A stretch of 64,000 nt of DNA from Aristolochia californica (Eukaryota > Streptophyta > Magnoliopsida > Piperales > Aristolochiaceae): assembly GCA_029961685.1 (NCBI GenBank), contig JARWKL010000005.1, positions 2,672,501 to 2,736,500 on the forward strand, in the 5' to 3' direction. Both the position numbers and the translations under genes were made by a program. The notes beneath the pieces were generated by a model that saw only the letters and a program-made list of their open reading frames with translations, searched no databases and was not told where the DNA came from. Of this stretch, positions 21,892 to 34,600 are shown piece by piece; position 1 is the stretch's first letter; each line of letters begins with the position of its first letter.

Positions 21892-24556
21892 ATGGATCCA
21901 CGTATGTGGCACAAGGTCGCTGCTGTGTCTGGTACTTTCGCCCTTTCCATCTCTGCTATCTAGTTTCGCTATTCCATGTTGAATTCTCTCCAAAAAAAGT
22001 GGTTTAATTAAGCTTCTCTCTGATTCAGTCGCATATATTTACAGGAATGACCGCACTTGCTCTCGGAACCTATGGCGCACATATCTTCAAGCCCAAGAAT
22101 CCAGCTTACAAGGATGTATAGATTTCTTCTGCTGCAGAAGTTGTTCTAAATTTCTTAACTCGCGTGAATGATCTCTTTTCTGATTCCTTTTTTTTTTTTT
22201 TTTTTTTTTTGTAAATATAAGGTTTGGCAGACGGCGTCTCTGTACCATTTAGTTCATTCGGCAGCTTTGCTTGCAGCGCCGAGTGTCAAGCATCCCAACA
22301 TTGTAAATACCCTTTTTAGAGCTTGTTTTGGTTAATTTGTTACAGAGTATTCATTTGCGTTCTTAGTAGGTCCTTATGACTAATCATGATGAGGGTAGAA
22401 TGGTTTTTTGTCTGATCTTTTTCTTTCTATTTGCAGTTCGGAGGTTTCCTGACAGCTGGAATTCTGGCCTTCTCGGGAACGTAAGTTTGTATTCCACTTC
22501 TCAGTTAAGCAGTAGAATGCGTTTTATGTAAATTTGGACAATGCTTGATTAGATAATTATTCTGTAGAAGAAGTGGATTTGACATTCTTCAGCAGTCTTT
22601 CTTCAGTACTACCGTTGTGTTATTGCCTTTCTTACTCTCTTACTCTGTCTGATTTTCTGGATGTGGAGATTGCACACAGTCACTAAGGATTTGCCTGTAA
22701 ATCTCAAATTAAGAATCATCTCCTCTTCCCACCACACTCTCACAAACGTATTGGTTAGGGCTCGATCCACTACATATTCCAACAATCAATGCTGCTTACC
22801 GAATTTGGAGCAGTGTAGAGACCTTTGACTTGAACCCTTCATTCATCATTGGGTAGCCATGTCAGTATAATACTGACGAATATAAAGCTCTTCACTTGTT
22901 CATATGCCACCATGATTTTGTAAATTTAGCTGTGCAGGGAATTCCTTTTTTCAAATTTGATCAATTCCTGTGAAGGGTGTTATATGAGTTAATTGAGCTG
23001 TGTTTCTGTCAAGCATCTAATGTGACTGATGGACATGGAAATGACCAAAAGTGATATTGCTTATTGTTGGACTGTAACATTTTTCTTTCTTTTTTCATGC
23101 TTTGTACTCCCTCCAGCGCTGCTACTGTCATATATACAAATGTAGACTTAAGGCATAAGACAGAATATGTTATACTAGATTCTAACTATGGTCGTTTGGT
23201 GGCTGCAGTCCTACCTGAATCTGTTAATGATCTGTCAGTGGCAGCGCAAGAAGCACAAAAGTTACATGTGCTTGAGGTTGCATTATAGACACTGCTTCTT
23301 TGGCTAATTAGGGAAGTAAATTACTATGAATCATATGTGATCTGGATCATTTTTCTTAGCCTTGGAGACAACATGCTTCATCACCATTGTTAACTTCAAC
23401 AATCAACATTATCATCATTATTCAAATCCTTAAATCATACCTCAGGAGGCTGTAGGAATGGTCTTATTTGCTGTTGATAGCCTTAACCCAACTATGCTAT
23501 GGCTAGCTACATGAACCCTCCTCCTTTCTGCTCCATTGTCCGGCAATTGATAGGTTGGCGTTTTGTAAGTCTTTTCATCAGACCATTCCATCCATATTGG
23601 TTTTTTATCCTCCTCTCTTTCTTGTTGGCTCCTTAAACTTGCTCTGAAAACCCCCACCTGGATCTCTGTCAAGCTTGCCCAAACCATTGCAACTTCTCTG
23701 TCTCATCTTGTTAGGGCGGTGCCAACACTAATCCATCATTTGAGGGCTACATTTGATACACTCGACATTGAGGAATTCAATAACTCTGCTGATTTCATGA
23801 TGTTTAACCTTCAGGTTTTGTCCTGTCCTTCTTTGCTCAAGATTGTACTCTTCTCCAATTAAATCCTGACGGTTTCAGAATAATTACCAAATATATTGTG
23901 GTTGATCTGATCTGGGTTACTTGTGTTTATTAGCACAAGAAGTTTCCATCCTTCAATGTTACTAAATCAGAAAGACTGCTACCTCAAAAGAATACTTGCT
24001 TCAAGGCTGCATTACGTTTGATAAGGTCTTTGGAGGATGAGCATTGGCTACTAATGTTCTGTTGCTCACACAGGGATCCTGTGGCATTTTTGGACATCTT
24101 TGCTGTTTGACACAATAATGTTCCAGGATAGGAGGCCTTCTCTTGACTGAGAAAAATATTGATATTTTGTCTGAACTTTGATTTTCTCCTCGTGAGATTT
24201 TATCAAAACAAATATAGCGTTGCTACAGATGTGATCATGATGAATGGAAAAACTGAAGACTAAGAAGCCCCTGAGATTTCTCCAGATTTACCCTATGATG
24301 ATTTTTTGTTCAACACCAGTTCTTGCTGTTCTTCTGCTAGTTTAACTAAATGTTAAGACTGCATAATACTTTATGATTGTTTTCCATGGTTATTTACCAT
24401 ATATATATGGTTTCTATTTAATTTCAGAAAAAAGATATTTCTGGTTGATTTTGCAGGTGCTACACAGTTGCATTAATTGAGGACAAGCAATATGCTACTC
24501 TTGCACCTTTTGGTGGGTTTGCTTTTATTGCTGGTTGGGCAAGTCTCCTTTTCTAG
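21892..24556 (+). CDS. TMEM256 / DUF423 family small membrane protein
   Basis: Five exons: 21892-21931, 22045-22115, 22222-22302, 22437-22480 and 24457-24556, joining in frame to 111 residues. The start gives MDPRMWHKVAAVSGMTAL. Four membrane spans are evident: around KVAAVSGMTALALGTYGAH, SLYHLVHSAALLAAPS, FGGFLTAGILAFSGTCYT, and LAPFGGFAFIAGWASLLF at the C-terminus. The GAHIFKPKNP and YHLVHSAALL phrases are hallmarks of DUF423/TMEM256 proteins, found from bacteria to animals and of unknown molecular function. All exons obey GT-AG with matching phases. Intron 4 is about 2 kb and holds no clear gene. The length equals the family norm, so the gene appears complete. Confidence 0.92.
22190..22211. 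repeat. Poly-T run in intron 2 of the TMEM256-like gene
   Basis: About 22 T, shortly upstream of the exon 3 acceptor, probably part of or beside its polypyrimidine tract. Confidence 0.8.
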
Positions 24557-25136
24557 TCTGATTATTCCCCAGATAGACTCAAAAACCTCCACAGATGCAC
24601 TTGTGCATCAAAGATGATGTATGCTGTAACCAAGCTTTCAGAAATTTATTTGTCTATCATGCAAGTGAAGACTTTCATGTTACCATTTTATTTGTGGTTT
24701 AATATTTCTATGCCATGCATCTGAGAAATTTAGAGCCTATGTTTGCTCTTCCATGCATTGGGAAGACAGGGTGGAAAGACATCCATTTTGGCCATGAGTT
24801 TAAAGAGAAAATAACATAACAGAATGCTTATGCCTAACTCCTACAGTACAAGAATGGCAAGGATGTCAATCTTTCTGCCAAATACTAGTCGAGTTCTTGC
24901 TCAGACCTTGCACAGATGATTTCTTTAACAACATCTTTACTAACAAACTACATTCACAAAGTCTTTCTGTTTCCTTTTAACCATTGCTCAAGCTGATTTC
25001 TTACAGTTGAATCACCGGATTTGGTGCAAATCCTTTGAAATAGGAGAAACAAAACACAAAAAAAGAAAAATTGAATGGAGAATAAGGATTCCCCAGGAGA
25101 TCTCAGTTGTAATCCAAACTAATGCTTACCCTTGGA
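24557..25136. other. Spacer between convergent genes
   Basis: Lies between the 3' ends of the TMEM256-like gene (+) and the X8 gene (-), so should contain both 3' UTRs. Nothing else recognised. Confidence 0.5.
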
Positions 25137-26525
25137 TCAGGGAAGATAATCGAAACGACAGCCATTATGACCTGAAAGCAAATAAGCCAGAGTTTAGAAT
25201 TCATGAACTCCATTGACTACAACTCTCTGGAAAGATGTGTGATTACTGCAATGTAAGATTGATTCATATTCTCTGCTTTAAATGTAGAACCTTAGTTCTT
25301 TAAAAACTGAGCCTCAAATGAGAATTTACAACCTCACTGGTTTATCTTTAGAACATAAGCAAATATTAGTTTATTTGCAGTCAACTCTAAATTTTGTTAC
25401 TGTTTGCATGTCAATATTTAATGACACTGTAGCAGCAAAGGTCATTAAATTATTGTTCTTTGGGAGGCACACCATGGTTAAAGAGGATTCAAGAGCCTAA
25501 TTTCACACTTAAAGCTCTACTTTTGCACATGGGCTTCACTGGAATCGTGACGACTATGAGAGCATGTGAGATTAACTTAAAAAATAAAGAAAACCTATGG
25601 AAACAACGCCAGATTTCCTACCAAAAAAAAAAAAAAACAAAATCTGATACCGAGGATTACTAGCTCGATTTTCTTACTTGGGTCCAGGTCTGTGACCATG
25701 GCTGCACCATTGAAATAGCAAGAGCCACCCTTGTTCTTGAACTTCTGCCAGTAGCTGTTGAAAGCATAGGAGGCGTGGTCTTTGATGGTGTTAGGGAAAT
25801 AGCAGGTCTGCTTCTCTTGAATCTTCTTGCAGTCTGCTCCTCCTTTCCCACAAGCCCAATCAAGCGCTTGTTGCAGTTCAGCTTCAGGTGTTTGTTCATC
25901 TGCTATGCACCATTGCGGAGGAAGTTGTGCTTCTATAATAAACGGCAAATGAAAAAAAAATGTGAAAATGTTTTCTTCTTCACCATTACAGAGATTTACG
26001 TTGTTGAAAATAGAAAACAGAGCATCAGCTGATTTGAAGAGACCAGACATTACAGGAAAGACACAAGTCTCGAAATTCACAGATGGGTTGATCTTGGTAA
26101 GTAACATTTGTTGCTCTTTAATAGTATCTAGGGATACGATTTGTAGTCTCTAAACTTAACAATGAAAAAACCAGCAGCAGAACTGGAGTGGAAGTTTTAG
26201 CTCTGGATTAATGGAGTAGATGTTTTAACTCTTCTAACTCAGTTACAAGAACGATTCTGAGCAGATTTTTTGCTTCTCTGTTAGTTCCAGAGCTTAAGAG
26301 AATTGATCAAATGCATTCAAAATGAAACACAGAGGAAGAAACAACTAGAACACTGTTTTCATTCCTGTTTCTTCATCATCCGGGACTCTTCTGCTAGTGA
26401 ATCCAATGCCTCTATGAAAACCAGCAGAAAAAAATCAAAAGGGTAGTCGTTAATTTACCAGACTTTTGTAGAATCATCACGAGAAGAACTGCAGCAGCTA
26501 GGATTCTCAGCAATGGAGACGGCAT
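25137..26525 (-). CDS. Small secreted X8 (CBM43) domain protein
   Basis: Three exons on the minus strand: 26525-26459, 25932-25678 and 25171-25137, joining in frame to 118 residues. Residues 1 to about 23 (MPSPLLRILAAAVLLVMILQ onward) form a signal peptide. The X8 domain starts at QLPPQWCIADEQTP and holds the six expected cysteines, in contexts QWC, DWACGKGGADC, QTCYFPN, GGSCYFNG and NGCRFDY. The aromatic YFPNTIKDHASYAFNSYW block is typical. Exon 3 encodes only the last Cys and the DYLP end. X8 modules bind beta-1,3-glucan (callose) and occur in plasmodesmal callose-binding proteins and Ole e 10-like proteins. Here there is no glycosidase domain and no hydrophobic C-terminal GPI signal, so a free apoplastic X8 protein is the best reading. 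Confidence 0.93.
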
Positions 26526-27544
26526 TTTCTTTCACTGAATCGTCGCAGCTGCCAGTCTCATCTGCTAGGGATATCTTTTATAAACCAAGTCAGGAAACTG
26601 CCAAGATTCTTAAAAACTTAAAAGAATGCATATATTATTCCTTGGATCTTACAATTATGAATGGAAGACGTTGGATTTTTTCTTTGAACCCCCAAGCTGC
26701 CTCTTTATTTCATTTTTTTCCTGAAGACAGTTACAGAGATTTCCTTACAAAGGCTAGGGGAACTCGGGAACTCGGCTTAGGTGACTCAGAGTCAACTCTG
26801 AGTTAGAATCTTACCATCCAAGTTTAACTTGATTCTGAACAATTTCAGGTGAGTAACACTGATTCAGACTCTATGTTTGTTTTGAGTTAAACTCTGGAGT
26901 GGGTTTGCCTTTCTCGAATCAAACCGACTCTTAAAAACCGAATTGTCTTACCTGATTCGTGAGTCAATTCAGTGAGTCATAAAATCATGCAAAATAGTTT
27001 GCTGGGTTCATGTATACTGTATTCTCTTATAATTTATGAACAAGGTATGAATGGATTAAGGCCATTTTGGTCCAATTTCCATCATTAGAGAACCCATCTG
27101 CCTTCAATGTCAAGAAAACCATGAAAAGCAATTATTCCTTGTCTATTTGCAGAACTGTTAACCATCTGCTGCCATGTCTTTTGATCTTTTGGCAGTGGAG
27201 ATCTACTTGCTTTTTGTTTCATTTCTTCCACAAAGAGATTCAGCCATGTGCCGGCCACAGTTTTTTGTTGGCAACTGACCTTCATTTCAAATGCCCTGCT
27301 GTTTGATAAGATCTTGGACCTTGTGGAAGCTCCTCTAATGGTGCAGACTCAGCTGAATAATAGTAGATTCAACCTTTTTTTTTCTCAAAATGGGTAAAAT
27401 CAACATTTCATGCTTGAGAATCTTTTATGAAAGTTTTGATATGCCAATAAATACTCAATTACTCTCCAAGGAGTTTAGGAGCCTATTTCTAAGATTTATA
27501 GCCAAAATAACTATTTTTAATTGTTTTCAAAAGGCTGCAAAATG

Positions 27545-27860
27545 TGTTGATCAATCAACAAAAATGTATGATTGTTCAATTATGTATAATGACTATATTT
27601 TTTGAGTTCTCTAAGTTCTATGATTGATCAAGACATCAATAAACATTTTCAAAATTCTTTACAAAACACGTTGATCGATCATGCCTCATCGATTGATTAC
27701 TCATGCTTTATAAAACTAGTTTGGTAGTGTTATGCATGATCAATCATACAAATTAGAATGATTGATCATGCTTTATAATTCCTTTCTAGAAACATTTTAT
27801 ATGATCAATCATGCCAACACAGGAGGATTGATCATGCTTTGTGTTCAGAATGATCGATTG
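27545..27860. repeat. Cluster of GATCAATCATGC / GATTGATCATGC motifs in both orientations
   Basis: About nine occurrences of GATCAATC or its near complement GATTGATC in 320 bp, several extended to GATCAATCATGCC and GATTGATCATGCTTT, alternating in orientation (near 27549, 27624, 27670, 27690, 27738, 27762, 27802, 27822 and 27852). Alternate copies could pair as small hairpins. Confidence 0.75.
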
Positions 27861-28591
27861 TACCTATTGTTAGTGTGCAAAAAAGATTTCTAAGTATGAC
27901 TTAGGTCATTTCAAAAGTAATTAAAAATCTTAGAATATTTGTACTCGATAAAACACGATTTTACTAAAAGTTACATGTCCTAAAACTCCAATGCATGCAT
28001 ATATACCTTAGGATTGGAATATGACTGAGGGTATCTTACAAAGCTATAGTTCTTGAGATTTTTTTTATTTTTCTCGGCTCTTGTTCTTCAAATCTCCAAG
28101 CTTCTTTGTAGGTATTTTTTTAAGATTGCTTGACATTTCATTTTGGTATGAGTTCTTTGAAATGATTGTTTATTCTTTTTCATAGACTTTGATTTGGTAT
28201 CACTCGAAGGAAATGCATATGAAATATTTAAATTACATCAACTCAATTAGGTTATGTTTTATTATCATTAAAATATGGGATATGAGTCAAACCTAAGTCC
28301 ACGTTCCGAATTACTAAGCAAAAGCCATGGGTTCAAGTTTTATTTTCAAATTTACAGATTGTTTTTGCTAGCAAAAGCCATGGGTTGAGTCAATCTTTCA
28401 ATTCTATTCCTCGCTTTCATTCCCAAATCGGTTAAAAGAATTGGTAATTCATATATCAAAATGATCCGCTGTTGGCTCATCAAGCGTTGCAGAGTCGCTC
28501 AGTAGTCAATCACCAAAAGCTCGCCTTCTTGTACCATTCTCAGCCACAGGAAATCCTTCTTTCTTAATAATTTCTCCCTCCCCGGTTTTTA

Positions 28592-28616
<25 letters not shown>
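28592..28616. repeat. (CT)n microsatellite in 5' leader
   Basis: CT dinucleotide run about 50 bp upstream of the ATG at 28666; such runs are common in plant 5' leaders. Confidence 0.85.
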
Positions 28617-28624
<8 letters not shown>

Positions 28625-28665
28625 ATCCATCCCCTCTGAATGCTTGCGTCAGAACCCATTGCCAA

Positions 28666-31600
28666 ATGTTATCCATCTTCTCAGGCTTACCGCTTTTGGC
28701 AGTTTATTCGAACAGAAACTTCTCGGCATTTCTTTCTTCGAATAGAAAGAAGACCCCAATTTTGCGGACGAGCCTTTCATCATCTGATGATGACTCCAAT
28801 AGCACACAGCAGAACCAGGCAAGGGATTGAGAACCTCTGGAACTGAATGATGTCAATGATTATGATTCCTAGAAAGAGACTAATGTGTAATTGTTACCAT
28901 AATTTTCTTTTATTCCAGCTAGATTTCTACCAGTCCGACGATTTGTTTGGACTTGGAGCGGAGTTGCAGATAAGGTTAAGACTTCAGTCTGACTGACTCC
29001 GATTACTGATCTTGTTATTTGAGCTTGACCAGGAATTTTCTCTGAGGCCATCATGATTCAGACTTCGCTAATATTCGATGTTTGGAAATGGAAGTAAACA
29101 TATAGCAGTCAGCATGTATAAAACACTAGTTCGATGTTAATGGTTTTTCCTTAAGTTTAATTCAACAATGTGTATAAATTTTACTATTTCAGGGACGTTG
29201 GTTCTCATGCATCCAATCCCAGGTCTTGGTTTGGACCGAATGGCCAGTATATCAGGGAGCTACCTTGCCCAAGTTGTAGGGGCAGGGGATATACTTCTTG
29301 TACAGAATGTGGGATTGAACGATCGAGGTCTGATTGTTCAGTATGTAATGGAAAGGTAAACGTGACCCACCAACTTTTTTTGTTTTCTTACCTTTTTTTT
29401 TTTTTTTTTTTTTTTTTTGTTGTTGTTGAGAAAGCTTACATTGTTAATGTTGATCATCACAGTATAATGTCTAATGTTGAACACCTCTGTGTGAAATGAA
29501 ACAAAAATTGCTTGCCTGATATTTCATATGAACACCAATTGTATTAAGAGCATTTTCTCAAGGTGTTCAAGGTGATTGCTCATGTCAAAAACACCAGTTA
29601 ACAAGGAACAAATAAGAAAGAAAGCATCTGAGTGATGGCATCCCTGGTTTATTAACTAATTGACTAAATCTCTATTAATCCATTTTCTTGAACAATTAGA
29701 TACGGTGTTAGCATACTTCTGAAAGGAAATACCAACTTGAGTTGTGTGATGCAACAATCCTCTTGTTGTATTGAGCTTTTGAGTCCAGCACCGATCTTCA
29801 TTTGAATTTGGAATATTATTGTGATTGTTAGTTTGTGATTCACTTCACTAGGCATCTTGAGACTTGACTTTCTAAGGCATATTTGGCTATGTTGATGCAC
29901 ATCAGACACTGTAAATTAAGAATTCTGGTGAGACTTGCAATAGTCAGACTCATCAATAAGGGCTTAGGACTAAAGCTTTTCCATTAGGTATCATCACAGT
30001 GATTAAAATGGCTTTAGCTAATATTGTCTATATAATATATGACAATCAAAATGTAGAATTTGTAGCATGTGAAGTTTTCCAAAAGTCATCTCAGATCTTC
30101 AGATTTGTCTAAGAGGAACTTATAATACTAGTTTATGCTTGTCTTTAATTTTGTATAGTTTCATTTTTTAACTATAACTACTTCACCCCAGCCCTTGCTT
30201 TTTTTTCTCATAATTACTTATTATACGAGTTTTCTCCAACAATCAACATGCCAGTCGCTTCCATAAGGTTTCTTTTTTCCCAACTGAGCCTGAAGTCCAA
30301 GTTGAATCTAGTTCATTCTGAGAGGCTAAATTCAGCATGTGGGTTCTTCTGAAGGTTCTCTATATTTCAAAATAAACCATTTTCTTATGTACTGGTCCAA
30401 TACTTGAAATATGCATATGGGAAGTTCATGAAGTTTACTCATGCATTACTTAGGTAGCTTGTGTGGTTGATGAGAGATGTAGATTATTTTTCCTACTTGG
30501 TATGTACTGTGCCTGTCATAAGGTTTGAGTTTAGAGGTTAATGTCCACCAAATATGCATGTCCATTTTGAGCACATTAGAAGATTTTCATCATTTCACTG
30601 ACAAAGTTGTTGTGAACTTACAATGAAACTGACCACAGGGGCTAATGACCTGTGGACAATGCTTAGGGGAATGTGTAATATGGGAGGAGTCATGGGATGA
30701 AAGACCTTGGGAGAAAGTGCGTTCTAGGTATATTTGATCTTTTCTTGTTCTTCAATACTCGTCTGTTACTTATTGTGAACAACTTCCCAAAGATGGATGG
30801 CTTTATTCTTGCAAACTTTAATAATGGACTATTTGCATCTTTCAGTGCAAAAGAGTCTCCAATTGGATATTTTTTTAACTCCTTTTATTATCAGTCTATT
30901 AAAACCCTGATGTGCCAACATTTTGTGTCTTCTATCGTGATTGTCCAAAATTATTTTGTAAAAAGGAAGGAAGAAAGAAAGAATAAAGAGAAGACAAGGT
31001 AAGGAGATGAGGCGAGAGAGAAAAGACACACTAGTTGGAGGGTGAGAGAGTCGACCTCCCTCTTTTATTATCTCAATTAAGTGATTACAAGAGTAAGTTT
31101 ACAAAAATGCTCTTCATAGCTCTCACTCATATAACTTCATGTACACATGTCAGAATTCAACCAAATTTGAACCATAGGTTCCTTATAAGGCATATACTCT
31201 ACTGTCAACATCAGAAATATATGTTGGTTACTGGAAATAACCAAAATACCCCTATGTATCTTTTAACACTCTCCTCAAGCTAGAGCATATACATCAAGAA
31301 GCCCCGGCTTGTTACATAAAATGCCACTCTTTCTTGCCCAAAGCTTTAGTGAAAATGTCACCAATCTTATCAGATGACCTAACATATAGTGTGACCACTG
31401 CTCTACTCATAATCGCATCACAGATGAAGTAGCAATCAACTTCGGCACTTGAGCAATTTACTACATTTTGTTTCTTACTTTTCCAGGTAACCAAATTTCC
31501 ACTAATAAGGCCACATAGCCAGTTTTGACCTTGCATAATTTGCATATGAGTATGCCTCACCATGGGGTGCATTAAAAAAATTGAAAAAATTAAGGGGAGA

Positions 31601-34600
31601 GAGAGTTGAAGAGAGAGAATGAGAGGGAGAGAAGGTGAAGAAGAGAAAAGATCAAGAGAGAGCTATGTTGGGGGACGCTCTATTTATAATGCTGGATAAT
31701 GCAATTTACCATTATGCCCTTACTTTAATTGAAACCCAAATCTCCTTATATTTCCCATTATACATGTTCTCTTTACATGAAAATTGGACCATAGATATAA
31801 TTGGACATACAGAACAAGATTACATCAAGACATATAAATAAAGATAAATTGAAAAGACTATAATACCCCTGATACTTGTTTTTCAACAAAAAAAACTTTT
31901 TTTGGTGCTCCCTTTAAGTATCTTGAAATCCTTTGAGGTGCCTCCAAATGAATTTACAAGGAAATTCCATGAATTGGCCAACCATACTAACCGCAAATGA
32001 TATATCTGGGTGAGTAACGGTAGCATAAATGAGCTTACCTACAAGTCACCTATACACAATCTCGTCCCTGAACTCCAGACTATCAACGTCATGTAGGTTA
32101 TGACCAACTTTCTTAGGATTTTTTGTAGGTTTCATCCCTTGTAACCCATATTCATGGAGCATATCTGTTGCATATTTTATTTTAGTTAACACAATTCTAG
32201 CTTTACTCATAACCTCAACACACAAAAAGTATTTTAGAGACTCTTAAATCCTTGGATTGCAAATGTTTTGAAAAATGTATCTTCACCTCCTCAATTCCCT
32301 TATCACTTCCACACAGTATTATACCATCCACATAAACAAGTATTACCATAATGCCAGTAGATATTCGCATAACTAACAAGGAATGATTACAATGACTTCT
32401 GGAAAAATCCAATGCTATAACCACCTTGTTGAACTTGTTAAACCACACCCTGAGACTCTTTTTAAGACCATAAATCACCTTATTCAACTTACATTCCTTG
32501 CCACCCTTGAGTAACATACCCAAGAGATTGCTCCACATATACTTCCTCATCCAGGTCACCATATAAAAAAAAAATTTAATGTCTAGCTAGAGTAAAGGCT
32601 AACCTCATGTCACTGCCACTGAAATGAGATTCCGAACAAAAGATAGTCACCTAATAAGAGAAAACGTTTTAAAGACATCAACACCATTAGTCTTAAGTAT
32701 ATCCTTTGGCCACAAGATGTGCCTTCTACTATTCAATGGATCCATCTGCATTATATTTGACGGTTTAGACCCAACAACATCCCGCAACATATGCACCAGG
32801 AGTCAACTCACGTAGAGTTCAAGTGTCATGGTTAGTAGAGCCTCCATTTCGACATCTATAGCCTGTTTCTACGTAGGAGATGACAAAGCTTCCTACACCG
32901 AAGAAGGGATAGCACAAGAAGACAGTGATAGGGCAAAAGATTTAAAAGGCCCTAACAATGAATGAAAAAAAACAAATTGTGAAATAGGACACCGTGTACA
33001 AATGCGGACGCCTTTGCGAAAAGCAATGGGAAGATAGAGATCACTTACCTCAGGTGAAGAAGGTATTGATTTAGGTTGTGAAAAGAGAGTCTTTTGTGGT
33101 GTGGTCCTATGCTTTCTACATTGATACACCTGTAATGGTTTAGATTCTAGAACCAGTGGCAGAGGACTAGGCACATCTTCTATAGGACTAGGAGCAACAA
33201 GAGCAAGATGCATATCACCACGCAGTGAAGAACTAGACAAATTGAAATAAGGTGTGTCTTCAAAAAATGTAACATCCAAGAGCACAAAGGTTTTTCTAGT
33301 AGTTGGACAAAAAAATTTATAACCCTTCTGTGTTCAAGAGTATCAGAAGACACATTTGACAGCTTTTGGTGAAGTTTATCCCTCGTGGGGCCAAGTACAT
33401 GGAGAAAACAAACACAACCAAAGATGTGAGCACCCAAAGGAAATAGCTCAGCATGAGGCTTGAGAATATGAAATGGAATTTTACCACCAAGTAAAAAAGA
33501 AGGCATTGTGTTAAGAAGGAAGCATGCAATGAGGACCGCATCTCCCCAAAATGATTTGGGGAGGTGCATATGAAATAACAATGCGCATGCAACTTCAATC
33601 AAATGGCGAATGTTCCTCTCGACTACACCATTTTGTTGTGGAGTATACACACATGAAGAATGGTGAATAATGCCTGTAGATTGACAAAAAGAATTAAATT
33701 TATGGTTCAGAAAGTCAAACCCATTATATGTATGTAAAACACGGATTGAAGCACCACTAAGTCTTTATTTCGTTATAAAAATTTTGGAGTACATCAAAAA
33801 CTTCGGATTTCTCCCATAGGAGATACACCCAGGTAGATCTACTAAAATCAAATATAAATGACAAAAAATACTATGATCAAATATACTATCCATCAGAATA
33901 GACAAACTTAAAAATACTACAACTAGAAGACTGACTAGAAGGAAATGATGCTTGATGGTTCTTTCCAAGTTGGCAAGACTCACACTAGAACTGAAATGAA
34001 GAAGACAGTACAAGGAATAATTGTGATAATATTTCTAGAGACGGATAACGAAGACTAAGATGCCACTGGAAGGGTATACAATGAACATGGAGCGTAGAGG
34101 ATGCATATGATGATGATCCCTTCAAGTGATACAATCCATCTCTCTCACGTCCTAAACCAATCATCTCCCTCATCTTGAGGTCCTGAAATACATAATAAGA
34201 AGGCTAGAAAGTTACATAACAATTCAAATACTTGGTAATTAACTGAGAGAAGATTCACATGAACTTTAGGAACTAATAAAATGAAATCAAGACACAACAA
34301 AGAAGTAGCTCTAATAGATCTTACTCTACTAACCTGAGAAGACGAGACATCTGCAAGTGTAAGTTGTTTACATGCCAAATATTTACTGAGATTAAAAAAG
34401 AAGGAAGACATACTTGACATATGAGATGAGGCACCAGAGTCAATAACCTAAGAAGACACTGGATGCACATGCAAAGCGGACTCATCTGACTTGGCTAGAG
34501 TCGTGGTAGCAATAGGAGTGGATTGAGGCACAGGCGTAGAAGCAAAAGTCTACTGGGCCATCTTCTGAATTAATTTTTATATCTCATCTTCAGCCCCAGG

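Larger units (their letters stand above)
26526..28665. other. Intergenic stretch with repeat motifs
   Basis: No gene recognised. 26750-26990 is rich in GACTCA/GAGTCA words that reappear at 39330-39760. 27540-27860 is the inverted-motif cluster listed separately. A (CT)n run at 28592-28616 lies in the leader of the next gene. Confidence 0.45.
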
